Assembly (NCBI RefSeq): GCF_030867095.1
Contig: NC_081831.1
Span: 18,266,001-18,330,000 of the forward strand
Source: Alligator mississippiensis
Lineage: Eukaryota > Chordata > Crocodylia > Alligatoridae
DNA length: 64,000 nucleotides
Direction: 5' to 3'
Within the stretch, counting starts at the first letter, position 1. Each line of letters opens with the position of its first letter. Of this stretch, positions 35,891 through 48,760 are shown one piece after another. The position numbers and the translations under genes are program-made. The notes under the pieces were generated by a model that had not been told where the DNA came from, searched no databases, and saw nothing but the letters and a program-made list of their open reading frames with translations.

Positions 35891-38154
35891 TTAATAGCAC
35901 AGGATGTGCTAAGAGCAGATTGGAATATTTAGGATAGATACAACTTGCGATGCAATACAAGGATAAGGGTCTCTTGGTAATTTACAGACAGTTGCAAGCT
36001 GCTCAAGAAAGAGAGGTTAAGGCCCAATAGCACTGCCTGCTGATTTTGAATGTCCAGTCTGAGACAGTGAAGATCTACTTTTCATACAGACAAAGGCTGT
36101 TTACAGTATTTTAGCCACCTACAGATGTAGATAGTGGGGTTTTCCAGAAATTCCCACTGGAAGCAATGGAAGTTTGACACCTACACACTTTAGAAAATCA
36201 CACTACTGCCTACACGTCTTAAATACCCTTGAAAATCTAGCCCTACAAATTTACAGATATTCTTCTCTAAGCAATAAGTCGGTTCAACTGCAGCTTGGTC
36301 TGCTGAGATCACAGCCTGAGATGGCAGAGGTCAATTTTACCTCAAACTCTCATTATGAACAACTGTAGTATAATTCTCAAGAGGGATTTTTTTTGTGGCA
36401 ACAAACAAAACTATAATATTGGGACAGATGTTTAAAAGCACAGAGCACATGAGAGCTGCCACTGAAAGCAAGAAGACTGGCTGGTTCTGAGGACTTGTGG
36501 GAATATGAACATTTTCATTGAGGTGTCTAGAAGGGAGCTGAATGCTCTTGACAGTCCTAGCATTTTCCAAAGGGGATCCTATGCCAGAATTCACACACAA
36601 TGCATGGCTATAAGATATGCCTTCAGTCCTCTATGCTGTATTCATGTCAGTATGAAGATAAGCAGATTTTAGTCAGAAAGACAGCTATTTACAGCAGAAG
36701 GTACATTTTCCCTTCTCTGCTCTTGATGTGGACCCTTGGCACAGTACTTGCCACTAAGAGCTGCTTCTGCTTAAATCTCCTTAGTAGAGCTTTCTTTTGC
36801 ACACTGCATCCCATTTGATGAAGAAACTGCAACGTACAGTATGGACATAAAAAACAATCCCCACATTGTCATGGCTTGGAAATCTGGTTGAAAACAGTTG
36901 GCATGACCTCACATTTTTCTTTTTGTCCCAAGAACTCCAAACATAAAAGTGGGCCACGATTATCAATAAAACAAGTAGTAGTATACCTATCCTAGCACTA
37001 GCATCCTGTACAACCATGTCTGTTTCCCACAGCAGCAACAGCCCCATGTCACTGTGAGTCTTGCAAAGATGCAACAGCTGGTACCTGCTGGTGCCTGGAA
37101 AAGAGGATAATTTGCTGTCTGTAATCAGCCACATTTCTCCTAATCAGAGAAACCCATTTCCTGTCTTTGGTTCCTTTACAGCTTGGGAAGCTCTTGAACC
37201 AGCTGGTAGATATGATGCAGCAAGTGAAACATCTTTTCAGTTTTAATCCACCCAGTTCCCTCTTATCCCAACTGCTGCAAAACACAAGATGTGACAATAG
37301 CAGCTCAAGCCAGGATTCAACACCCCAGACAATCTGAATCTACATGCAGGTGGCAGCAATAAATAAGGCTGCTGTAACTACAGTTATTGGCATCGATGGA
37401 TGTTGACACCTATTGTAACCTGTACTCTGTAGGGTCAGTAAAAAAAAAGTTCAATCTTCTCCTAGCTCCTTGTGTGTGACAATTTCATCACAGCTGGAAC
37501 AAGCGGTTCAAGGCAGAGTTTATTTCGGAAATCTATTGTGGATTTATTTTATAGTGGTAATTGATGAGAGTAGTTCATTTTTGGGTTGTGCTATGGCCTG
37601 ATGACATGAACACTGAAATGGTATGATGTTCCAGACTGACCAAGTATAATCTATTCATTATCTCTGTGTCACTGGCATTAGCAGTGACAATAAATTGCCT
37701 CTATGTATGGGGTTCATTTGAGAGGGCTAGCTGAGCTAGCCACATTCATAAAACCAGTTTCAACCAGGATACGGAGTTTTTTTCTGTCAAATCCCACTCT
37801 GGTCAGTAGCAACAGAAACTGAACACTTTCAAATGGCCAATATGAAGTGCAATGAATATGACATAAATTGCTGATCTCCTAGCAGACAAAAAAAAAATCA
37901 TCACAACCGACATCATGGATGGCGATAAAAACGTAACTATTTTATCAGTCCTAGTGTTGAACTGTTGAGATCAGGATGAAGATACACAGACACTGCTATA
38001 GTCTTGGGTACATTATAATATACATATTACAATACTACAATGATGAGGCCCCTGGAAGGATATGAGCATCTCACCATCTTTAATGCAATTAGCTTTGTCA
38101 CAGGCTAGTGCCCAGCCTACTAGGCTATTCTTTCTTGCCTTGATAGTCATGATA
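35891..38154. other. Intronic DNA without recognised features
   Basis: No gene was recognised. A small perfect palindrome, GGCTAGC-TGA-GCTAGCC, lies at about 37726-37742. The short frames at 36337-37297 have no family resemblance. Confidence 0.35.
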
Positions 38155-38565
38155 AACTAAAAAGGAATCCAGTGCTAACCAGCTCTAATGTGTGCCCAGT
38201 TGTCCAAAGCCTGATAAATGCAAACTGTACCTAGAGTTGCCCTCATCCCTCCTAAGCATTCAAATCATCCTTGCAATTTCTCCATTGGTTGCAGAGCGTG
38301 TCATTGCACAGTCATTGCAATGATGGTGCTGTCAGACACAGATTTGGCCCACCAGGTAAGGAAGAAACAGGATGAGAGGAACCACTTTGTGAGGAGGGTC
38401 CCATTTCTCTGTAAGATGCCCCAGGATGTGGTGGAAAATGGGCTTTTTCTTCAGAGCTACAGCTCAGCAGAGTGCAGCGTCACATGCTCAAGCTGATGTT
38501 TATGCTTATCTTTGGCTTGGTTCCTGCTGACCTGGCCATGGCCTCTAAAGGGCATGCAGACCATT
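38155..38565. repeat. 411-bp duplicated block, copy B
   Basis: This is the second copy of the block at 33225-33638, without the RTE flanks. It shares the start 'aactaaaaaggaatcc' and the end 'gggcatgcagaccatt'. The last 166 bases are identical to copy A. A 92-codon plus-strand frame at 38218-38496 is retained, because the only gap is three bases. Confidence 0.85.
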
Positions 38566-40096
38566 AAGTATCTGCCTGACAAATGATGGGAACGAAGTGG
38601 AAACTGAAGCTGAAGCTCCATGATAAATTGTTTACACAAAGCTTGGTTTTCTAGGAGGCCCAGAGTCACTGAGAGCGGCATGATTTTACGCCAGGGTCCC
38701 TGGACTGCGCAGCCTGGAAAATCTTATTATTGAATGGTATTTTTAGAGAAATGCGAGGGGGCTGTTCAGTCTCTATGCCCCTCACTCTGAAGAAGCATTA
38801 ATTGGGTTGTGCAGGCTGGGATGGGGAGGTACTTGTGACCAATGGGAATGCTTCATTCAGAAATGATACTGCCCTGGTCTGAAGTTTCTTACTCACTCCT
38901 GAACATGAGATCTAGTCAGTCATGTACTTTCAGACTAATCAACAGGATAAGTATTCAGCACAGCCACCAAGTGGATTGACTGCTCCAGCCACTGGGATAC
39001 ATGCAAAGAGAGAGGAGAAAGGAAAACTCAGCCCGGTAGTGGCTGAATATATTAAATATTCAGGAGCTACTGCTGCAGGCCTGAAGTTTCAGCACCCCAT
39101 AGCCCCAAAGTCTGACTATATATAGTTGGATACAAGGCCAGAAGATCCATATAGCAGGTTTCCCCTCTCTTTGCACCCTCCCTTTGTGCGCTGTCGTCTA
39201 GAGGGTCTCAGCATCTGCGGCACAGCAGCTTGCTACCATCATGAAATCAGTGCTTGGCGAGGGGACCCACAGTAGAGGAAACTCTCTGGGGTCCCTAGTG
39301 AATAGCTGGTCCTTCAATACTAAAGCTGGTGATAAATCTCTTATAGTGATAGTCAGACATGATAAAGGAACCATTCTGCTAAAGTTAATGGTGTTTCATT
39401 GCAGCACTGAAAACTTGTTTTTCCTTTCTCTTCTCCCCCTACCTCTTTTGGACAAACATAATAAACATTTAAACATTTCTATAGTGACTTTTCTTGCAAA
39501 GGTCTCTCTCAGCCATGTTCAGAAATTGCTCCCATCACTGAAATGCAGCTATCTCAGGGGGCAGAATGTGGCAGTTATTTAACAGCTGCACAGGAAGGTT
39601 GCACAACAGCCTGGGATAGGAAATTGAATGTGAGAAATACCATATGTACTTGAAAGACTTCCAACTTTCTTTCCCAATTTGCCAATTCAGAAATTAGCAT
39701 TTACACTTCTTGTCCCTTACTTGGGACTATAATCACACAACCGGGTCAAAGCAGTTCATAGACTTGAGCAAGACCTAGATTTGTGTAATTGGGCCCATTT
39801 GCTAGATTACTGTACATCTTCAGAGGCCTTTCTGGGTGATTGCATGTCCCCTGTAGTCACATCAATACCAATTCACTATGAGGGGTCATTTCCTGAGAAC
39901 TTAGATGAAGGTGTTGAGTTGCCATGTGTTCAGAAGTTGAATCTATTTGTCCTGCAAGCAAGAGAAGCTTTGTTGCAACCTAAAATCTTCCCATGATCTT
40001 ATCTGAAGAGACTATCCCTATAACCAGTGCATACAAGGACAGGGCTACTCACTAATGCATATCTGTGCCATAGGTGTATTGAATTTAGATCATATT
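38566..40096. other. Intronic DNA without recognised features
   Basis: Nothing structured was recognised. The 113-codon frame at 39241-39582 shows no known motif. Confidence 0.35.
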
Positions 40097-40353
40097 GGGC
40101 ACGTCTACATGTTCATCGATGTGCCCTAGATACTGCACATTTACTTTAGTACTTCCTTAATAAAGTACTAACTAAGTGCACAGTACCTAGAGTTACTGTG
40201 TAGTAGCTCTGGTGCACAGTTATTTAGTGATGCTTACTGTGCATTAGCTTAATAACACTGCACAGTAGGCTATTAGCACTGTTTTTGCCATGCCACTCTA
40301 TTGCGCAGTATTATTAGGCTAATGTGCAGTAAGCATCTTATGTAGACATGCCC
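40097..40353 (-). mobile_element. MITE of a TCTACAC-ended family, copy 1
   Basis: The ends GGGCACGTCTACAT and ATGTAGACATGCCC are inverted repeats. When reversed, the body aligns along its whole length with the element at 48498-48760. Shared parts include the internal hairpin 'ttactgcacattagcc..aataacactg' and its mirror 'cagtattattaggctaatg'. No target duplication could be fixed. The superfamily is uncertain. Confidence 0.75.
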
Positions 40354-42879
40354 TTTATGTATGTTTAAACCCATCTGAGATAAGGAATGATCCAACTGTG
40401 ACACAGTGACCTTGAAAACAAAGGTCTTAATCTGTACTGAAAATATTTTTTTTTCCATAGGGAGATACAACCTGAATCCTTACTGGGCTTTTCTGTGTTC
40501 AACTAACTTCTGTTCCAGTAAAACCAGTTCGAGTTTTGCCTTGATACAGGCTCCAGGATTTCCCTTCAGGGGAACTTAGGGTGTTCCCAGGAAAGATAAA
40601 TCTCTTGTTCCTAGATGGAACCAAGTGATGAAGACCTCACATCGAAGCATTCCCAGACTCATTCCTGAGTATGTGGAGAGTTTGGAAGTGGAGGGGAGAA
40701 GGAGAAATCACTTGTGATAGTGGGCTTTGTTTTAAAGGAAGTTCTGCTGAAAAGTCATTGCTTGACAACACCTTCACAGAGGATCAGCAGAACTGCCGCT
40801 GCCTACCAAAAGCCAGACATTTCTGCTCTATCCTGTGCAATCCTGAATCCCATGGTGGATTTGTACTGGGAGGAAATGTCTGCTTCTGTTGTGTAGTTCA
40901 TTCCTCTCTGCTGCAGGAAGGTGGACAGTTAGTTACCATTACAGAGTAATCCTGGGACCCAGTCCTACCATGAGTCTTTCTTTTTCCTCATTAAAAAAAA
41001 TTCAGGTAGTTTTATAATAATTCTGGTCTGGGGACAGACCACATGGGAATGGGTTCATAAGTTGAATGTATTTGTCTTACAAGCAAGAGAAGCCTTGCTG
41101 TAACCTAAAATTTTCTCATATTTCTACAGCAGCTCTCACGTACTGATTTCTCCCTTCCATTGGCAGCCAAATGCGGGATGTGAATGTCTTCTATTGAGAG
41201 CCCATCTCTGTCAGTGACATCACCGTTACAGATGATTTAAATGGGTGCTGCTTCCCTGGGAGCAGCAATGGTGTGACTTTGAACTGCTGGGTGACAGCCT
41301 GGTTAAAAATGAAACCTGCTTGTTAATGCAGAATTATCAGGTCTTTGCATACGTGGGGAGCAGGAGATAAAACAAAATGCATTTTCTTTGGCTCTGAGAG
41401 CCAACAACATTACAAGGCTTTAAAAAAAACACAATTCAATAAACCAACCAGCAATCGGAGACAGAGTAATGACATTTGGATGTCCTTTGTCCCTACTTCA
41501 CAACATTTTTCTGCCTCTGCTGCTTGTTTGCTGTATTTGTATTTACATTTCAAATACTCTGCAACTATGTAACGCTGCTAGTACTCTATTTATGGAAAGG
41601 ATCAGAGGGGGAAAATAAACTGTCTGACCGGGCTTCTTTTACCCAATACAGCACAAAAATGCGGCTACCTCCAAAATGCCTGATAATTCCCTGTGCATGA
41701 TTAACAGCCTGGAATTTCAACACAACTCAGGTTCCAGCCCCATGTGGTGGCTATTAACTCCCTGAGGCGCTCCATACTGCATTAGAGTTGGCCAAACTCT
41801 GGGGAGCTGCTATGAAGACTGGAACTTCTGCACCTGAAATGGTTACAGAAGTCATGAAAGGCACACATGTGGATGCGTGTGTCTATCATCACTTCTCTTG
41901 TTCCCAGAAACATCTTACAAAATTACGCCATCTGGCCATGAGGGCTTAAATCTCCTATTCATAACAAAAATGAGCTTCCCTCCATGCAAACTGAGATTCA
42001 GTGCTGGGAAATGGCCTAGTAGAAACACAGAGCCTTCCACAGTTTGAAAATATGGAACAAAGAGGAAGGGCACTAGGGTACCTTCTGGGCATGCTTTCCA
42101 GGTCAAGGCTAAGGTACACTGAGAAAAATATGCCTTGTTGCTGTTTGTGCTTTCTACTGTCTCCATAAACAGAAGACTTTGATGACCAAGCTCTCTCCGT
42201 ATCAGTGCAATAGATATTTTTCAGGAAAAAGTTGATTCTTTTCTTTTTTTAAATTGTTTTTAAGCGCTGACCCTTCCAGTGGTACTTCCTTAAAAACAAA
42301 ACCCATTATCAAAAGACATTCCTTTCCCTCCAGAGCTCCTGAAAACAGGACTGAACTCTGTGTAAAATCAGATAGCGAAAGGGAAACTAGTCTCTGGTGA
42401 CCAATAATAACTTATCGCAACCGCTCATGTACAAGTTAAAGCCAAAAACTGCTTGAAGATTTTCACCAGAGGCTAATTTGGGTAGTATTTCCAATCAGCT
42501 ACTCTTCATTGACTTGGAAGATCCAGGAAGACTATAAATTCTCTTTGATTAACTATTGTGGCATGTCTATCTGACCTGAACCTACTTTTTTCCCTTCTTT
42601 TGGATGCCAGATGAAATCAATAAATGGAAAGATAAGTTCCAGCTTTTAATAAAGAATGTGTGGGAATGAAAGAAGCTGATATGACTGTGGAAAATGATCA
42701 GAGAGATCAAGATGGGAAACGAAATGAGTTGTTTTATTCATGACAAGACTTAGACTCAAATCCAGTTCCCACTGAAGTCAAAAGAGAGTCTTCCCATTGA
42801 TTTTAATGGAAGTTGTTTTGGGCCCCATATGGATCGCTTTGTTATGTATCTATACGGAGGGAGAAAAAGAGGATGGATG
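40354..42879. other. Intronic DNA, mostly anonymous
   Basis: The stretch 41330-41700 is repeat-poor and could be conserved non-coding DNA, but this is a weak impression. The stretch 42750-42820 contains the 'ccactgaagtcaaaagagag' hairpin-type motif seen in reptile repeats. No gene was seen. Confidence 0.35.
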
Positions 42880-43700
42880 TGAGACACTGAATCAGAGTGA
42901 GCAGCTGCCACGTGCAGCTCACAGGACTTTGCCAGAAGTGGCAGGGAGCCCGGCTCCCTGCTTCCCAGTGGAGTCCCATGAGCTACACATGGCAGCAGAG
43001 AGCGGGGCCAGGCCACCAGCTCCATCACTCAGGGCTTTCCCTTGGTAGTGCATGAGTGCCGGGAGCTGTGCGATAGAGATGGGCCAGCCTGGCTCCGCTC
43101 CTTGCTGCCACATGCAACTCCTGGAACTGGCTGGAGCCGTGTGCCATCCAGCAGCTGCGACTGAGCCTGCGTGGGCCACGAGCACCCTGAGGGCCTGCCA
43201 CCTGCTGCTGCCACGCTGGCAGTGGGGGCTGTGCACCATGGGGGGAGCATTTGAAAGGTCCCCATACCTCCCGCTCTCCCTCAACCCACAAACCTCACAC
43301 ACGCCCACACCTACACCATGCCTACCCAAGCTGCACACTCCTACAGCCCCGCTGGGCACAGCCCTGGGCTCCATGCTCCCACCAGCCCCATTTTCCATGC
43401 TCCTGCCCAGCTGCAGCTTCCCTACCTGTTGCCTGGAGTGAGCGCTGCAGTGGGGACACAAGGAGGAGTTGCTGGAGGCTGCGGCAGCTGAGCAGGTCCC
43501 CTGGCAGCTGCAGCAGTGGCAGCAGCAGCCCTGCCCAAAAACTGTGCATGAGGACTGGGGCCAGGGCCCTCCTATGCAAGTGTGTGGGAGCGAAGCATGC
43601 AGGCTGGGTGGGGTACAATTAACTGGTGGGTGCTTGTGGGCCAGATTAAATTGCCTGGTGAGCTGGATGCAGCCTGTGAGCTGTTTTTTGCCCAACCCTG
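42880..43700 (-). mobile_element. GC-rich fold-back element with a hAT-like terminus
   Basis: The right end, on the minus strand, reads CAGGGTTGGGCAAAAAAC and continues into 'ggcaatttaatctggccc', the start typical of hAT-derived non-autonomous elements. The left end was not found. Inside, 42976-43018 and 43081-43131 are inverted copies ('cacatggcagcagagagcgg' versus 'ccgctccttgctgccacatg'). The block is far richer in G+C than its surroundings. Long frames on both strands, including a 328-codon one at 42919-43905, are compositional. Confidence 0.6.
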
Positions 43701-44018
43701 ATCTAGCACAAGGGGGTTCTGGTCTGTGATCGGGGTTCCTGGGTCTCTGGTAATACAAATAAATAACAACAATAATAGCATGGGATAATGGTGAGAAGTT
43801 TTTATCTGATTTAGGATTTACTACCACTGCTATTGCTGCTGAGATTTTATGTTTAATATTAGTGTAAAAAAAATACACTGAAATGAAAATGCACATTTCA
43901 GACAATCAGCTCCAGGCATGAAGGTTTGGGAACTTGAAGCTGTAGCACAGGTTACAATGACATGATGCCAAGAAAATGTGTAGTGCAACTGCAGCTATAA
44001 AGGACACAGAGGTATTCT

Positions 44019-44546
44019 GGGTGTGTCTACACATGCGCTTTGGTGCACATTAGCCTATTTTACTGTGTATTAAAGCATCACAAAAAAACCATGTGCTTTT
44101 GCTAATGTTCATTAAAATAGGCTAATGCACCTTTTTCTAATACCTCAAAATGGAGGGTTCCTATATACGAGCATAGAGGCTGCTCCAACGCGCTGTAATT
44201 ATACCATCTCAGAATAGACTCGATTAACTGAGTCGGCTGGAGCATGGCAATTATCACACCCCAGCCAGCCTCCGCGTGTCATATATCAGTGTCCCCATGC
44301 TTCAAAATGGTGGCGGGGGTGCTTTATCTAAATCTTGTTGAAAATGCTTTAGATAAAGTGCCCCTGCTGCCATTTTGAAACACGGGGATGCTGACACATG
44401 AGACACTCCAGGCACTTTAATTAGAGTGGCTCTGAGAGCTGTTGTAATTAAAGCACCCCACCCCCAGAGCACGTATATAGGTGCCCAGAGGGACTAAATT
44501 TAATGCGCATTAGCAAAGGGGCATTCAAGAACATGTATACATGGCC
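44019..44546 (+). mobile_element. MITE related to the TCTACAC-ended family, copy 2
   Basis: The left end is GGGTGTGTCTACACATG and the right end ACATGTATACATGGCC, an imperfect inverted pair. Internal inverted pairs include 'ttcaaaatggtgg' with 'ccattttgaaac' and 'gctttatctaaa' with 'tttagataaagtg'. The middle part is shared with 25575-25800, and short pieces recur at 45045-45130. Confidence 0.65.
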
Positions 44547-45004
44547 ACAGAGAGACAGAAGTATCTTCATATTTAGGCCATAGTCTGGATTCCACTGTAA
44601 AACTGATCTTAAATTTCAGTTTTAACTTTTCCATTCAGAAAGAACTGTGGACAGAAAAGCCATTAGATCAAGAGGTTTGTCAGTAATCTGAAGTGATCAA
44701 ATACTTAATTTAGCAAATAATGAGCTGCAGACCCTTTCCACCCTCAGCACTGCACTTACATAATGCTGTATAAATTGAAAGCTCCCTGCAAATATTAATT
44801 AGTCTTGAAAAAACACTTAGAAAGCAGATGCCATTATAGAGATCTGGATGAAGAATGCAAACAAAAAAAAAGTCTTATTTCTTTAAAAAGAGTCTTCATT
44901 TTTTAAATGAAATTTGACGTTTTCAAACTTCCATAAAGCAGTTGAAAAACAGCAAAGGAGTTCAAATTAAAACTGGAAAAAAAGGCAAAATTTCAAAAAC
45001 AGCG

Positions 45005-45049
45005 CTTATTGCATCATAGCTTATTACATCATAGATTATTACATCATAG
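45005..45049. repeat. Three-unit 15-bp tandem repeat
   Basis: The units 'cttattgcatcatag', 'cttattacatcatag' and 'attattacatcatag' follow one another without gaps. Confidence 0.9.
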
Positions 45050-45185
45050 CTCTGTGAGCTGTTTTAATTAAAGTGCTGCCATGTCTCATGTATCAGTGTC
45101 CCTGCACTTAAAAATTGTGGCACAGGTGCAGCTCCCAGCTGCCTGGCTCTGATGGGAGCACATAAAAAGCACCCCCATTTGGGGT

Positions 45186-45228
45186 GGAAAAGGAAAAAGA
45201 GGAAAAGGAAAAAGAGGAAAAGAAAAGG
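45186..45228. repeat. GGAAAA-type purine tract
   Basis: Repeating 'ggaaaaggaaaaagag' units form a polypurine tract. The overlapping lysine/glutamate-rich frame is compositional only. Confidence 0.85.
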
Positions 45229-48200
45229 GCTTTGAGATGGGATTTCATATGTCGAAGGCAGAAGGGAAGGATTTTACTGGGAATAGAAAAGAAAAATATA
45301 ATATTGACAAATGCCAATAGAAAAATGGGTCCTGGTAGGAAGGATGCAACACAATGGAAGAAGTGACCAAAGAGGAAGAGAGAAGCAGTTGTCAGTTAGA
45401 GCTGAAATAGTCCAACCTTCACCAGACTCAAGATATGTATAAAATACAGCACATTTGCAGAAGTGCTTGGGAGCCAGGTTTCTGCAGATATTAACACATT
45501 AAAAATTCCAGATAGGCACCTACTGTGATTTCAGAAGCACTCAGTTACCTAGCGCTCCCTGATTTCATTAAAAGTTAGGGAAGCAGGCACTTCTGCAAGC
45601 GTCACTATGCACCTAACTGCATCTAAATACTTTAAAAACGATCTTCTGCTTTGCAAGTTAAAGGTGTGGACAGATGTGATAGCAACAACTATACCACTAT
45701 AAGATGCTCTGATGAAAACATTGTACCTGTGTGCTCCTATACCAGTAGAAGTAGAAGTTAAACCACTCTGACTTTTGAATATGATATGGTTAAAATTGCA
45801 GTGGTTCAGCTTCCATTTATACCGGTATAAGACTGGATAGAGGTAGCAGTCAAGAGCTGGTACATGCACTTCAGTAGCAAGTCATCCTCTCCTTTTAAAA
45901 AGGTTTAAATTATGTCTGTACACAGTCTTAGGAATGGAAGTCCCATCAAAACGCAATAGGACTTAAAACATGGAAATCAAGTGCCAAAGAAAAATCTGTC
46001 CTTTAGGTTGGTCCCAAAAATCTCATTGGAAAACTGTTTGAGTCATTTGGACACTTTTGAAAATCCTACCTGTAGGGGTGTGATATAAAAATATATCCAA
46101 GTGACTTAAGAGCAAAAATTCTATTGAACAGAAGTGAGACTCATTCTCCACAGTCTCTTAGGACTGTCTGAAAGTCCAGCACCAATAGCTTCTATTGACT
46201 GCAGTTTGGATTTAGATGCCTAACTAGCAGCACAACCCATGTTTAAGAAGTTTGTCATTGGTGTAAGGCAAACCAGAGAGAGAAGGTGAAAAAAAAAGCC
46301 AGAATGTGCCTGTGATGTGAAGGAAAGACAGGCAGAGATATGTTAATGACAAATTCAGAAAGCAGAAATTCTATATAGAAAGGGTTAACTACCTACCATA
46401 TACAATAGTACAAGAAGTTAGGTGTCAGGAGTGAAGACTTTTTAGGCCTCCTCTCCTTAATACAGCTGCTATTGTCTTGGTTTCTAAGCATGAATAAGAA
46501 GAGTGAGGAGCGCATAATATACAGAAGATTTAACAATATAAGAAACAAGTGTGGAGAAAGGCAGGTCATCTAAGTATTGACAAAGAATAATGGGAATCTC
46601 ATGAATGGTGAGAAATATAGGTAGTGAGGATCGAAGTGGAGGAGACTGGTATGGAGAAGAGCATTTCTTTATTGGTCATTATTAATGTACGATAGTTGGT
46701 TTTGATCTCAGAAAAAGATGGAAGCAATCAGAAACATATGATGGACATTTTCCTATTAAAGTAGGGAAAAAAGAAAAATTATCAGTATACCAGATTATAT
46801 TGTGAGTTACCAGTATGTATAACTACTTCCAAAAACTTGATGTAGGGTCCAAAATAAAGATAATGGACTCTACATTACCTCAGTGGGATTTGGACCAGAT
46901 GAGAATGGAGCACAGGAATAGGACCAAAGACCTGTTGGAAGGACACCTAGTAAACTGGAGGAAGAGAAATGTTTTATCATGTCCTAGGAGAACCTGAGAG
47001 TGCAGTTAAGTAAATAGGAAGAAAACCACTGTCATATCTACTCATGATCATTAGGCTCCTTCTGCTTGTAGTGCTATGTAGATGAAAGGTGTGGGAAAAT
47101 GAAAAAATTGTCAAACTATTTCAAGTATCCAAAAGGTCCCATTTGAGTTTTGTGCAAATATAGGAGCATGTTCAGTGGGGTTTGCCTGTAGACAAACAAA
47201 TAAAAAAAACCCAGTCTCACTGCATGATGTTCGACACCTTTTACGGATCTAAGTTCGGAATTCATATTCAGCAAGCTCAGTATCTTACAGGACTGTACCC
47301 TATGCAGCTCCTCGATCTACTCTTCTTATCAAATTTTAGTCCACTCTTACCAACTGTCCAGAAAGAAGCATGCAGTCCTGATGCAATAACCCCCCAACAA
47401 TAGAAGCTGCCCACTTTGCAGAAAGAGAAGGGACACACTAAAAACACTGAAGTGGGTTTCCTTGCTAGACTTCCTTGGGATATCTCCGCTGATACACCTA
47501 TCTCTAAGCACACTCACAGAAACTTTCCATTCGTACAAAAAGTTACTGGTAGCTCTGCTAACTTCTTTAGGTTGACGCGCATCTGTGTGAGCTACCTAGG
47601 GTTACCAGGGGGCAGATTTGCTAGGTATTTGTCTTCGTGAGGTTTCCAAGTCTCTTGCTAGGTGGGAGTTCTTTGGTGGGCATTATTCTCAGCTTTGGAT
47701 GAATCTCAGACAGGATTTGGATTCATGTTGCAACTTACAAATAGGGCTTGTGTTTGTAGACGGAATTTGGCTCCAATAATTGGCACATACGCTACTGAAC
47801 TCTGGAGCACTCTGCCAGCTATGAAATGAAGGAGATACACTATGAGGGAAATGCTCAAACTAAAAGTTTAGAAACTTTAGTCATATACAAAATTATAACA
47901 GGAGACACACTTTGTGAAGAGATGCCAAAGAAGATGGACAAAATACGCAGTGAGTTAAAGGGTCTCTTCTACCCCCAGCCAGTTTCCTTATCTCATTAAA
48001 TATTCCATAGTATATTTTTAAAAATCTAGGTAAAGGAGCTGTCATCGCACAAAGGAAGGCCACAGGACCATTAAAAAGAATAGGATGCCAAAAGTCAGGA
48101 GCACTGGGTTCTATCCTGGCTCTACCTTTGACCTGTTCATTGAGTATGGATGAAAAGTCAAATATATTATATACGTCTCTCTACTATACCTAACACCCAT

Positions 48201-48497
48201 TACCTTGGCTGATGACAAAAATACTTTCTTCCAACACCAATGGATTGTTTCAGTTCTATAAACACTGCATCTTGTTCACTCACTTCATTATCTTGTTCAC
48301 GCTCAAGGACATTCCTGTGAGCTCAGTGCCAGATTAGTATAGGTCCTATAGCTTTGCCAGTGATTTTCCTGCAAAACTGAAAAAAAAAAAAAACCTACCA
48401 AAAATCAACAAGAAATCTAAAACCAAAAAAGATAAGGAGAACAATCCAGGCTTAACACTGGACCAAAGAGGAAGGAAACAAAAATGCTGCTCTCTGT

Positions 48498-48760
48498 GGG
48501 TGCATCTACACAAGATGTTTACTGCACATTAGTCTAATAACACTGTGTGGTAGCGTGGCAGTTAAAACCATGCTAATTGCCTACTGCGCAGTGTTATTAG
48601 GCTAATGTACAGTAAACGTCATGAAATAACCATGTGCTGGTGCTACTGTGCAGTAACTCTAGTTACTGCATGTTTACCTAGTACATTATTAAGCAAGTAC
48701 TCAACTAAATGTGCAATACCTAAAGTACATTAATGAATATATAGATGTGTAGATGTGCCC
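48498..48760 (+). mobile_element. MITE of a TCTACAC-ended family, copy 3
   Basis: The ends GGGTGCATCTACAC and GTGTAGATGTGCCC are near-perfect 14-bp inverted repeats. An internal hairpin pairs 48516-48553 with 48579-48617 ('tttactgcacattag' against 'ctaatgtacagtaaac'). The whole element is the inverted counterpart of 40097-40353. It is non-coding. Confidence 0.8.

Larger units (their letters stand above)
44547..48497. other. Intronic DNA with low-complexity tracts
   Basis: Three tandem 15-bp units occur at 45005-45049 ('ttattacatcatag' type), followed by a fragment of the 44019-type MITE at 45045-45130. A GGAAAA-rich tract lies at 45186-45228. The stretch 45660-45850 has 'tataccactataag' and 'tataccggtataag' motifs of a decayed palindromic element. 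The stretch 46080-48490 is anonymous and AT-rich, apart from a possible SINE piece at 48095-48170. Confidence 0.4.

Noticed and set aside
42919-43905. 328-codon minus-strand frame, rich in Cys, Gly and Ser
   Set aside because: It lies on a GC-rich fold-back element and extends past its terminus into unrelated DNA. The composition explains the openness, and no domain was recognised.
47180-47640. Possible retroviral or LTR remnant
   Set aside because: The text has an LTR-like mixed composition, but no LTR ends, primer-binding site or gag/pol/env motif could be identified.
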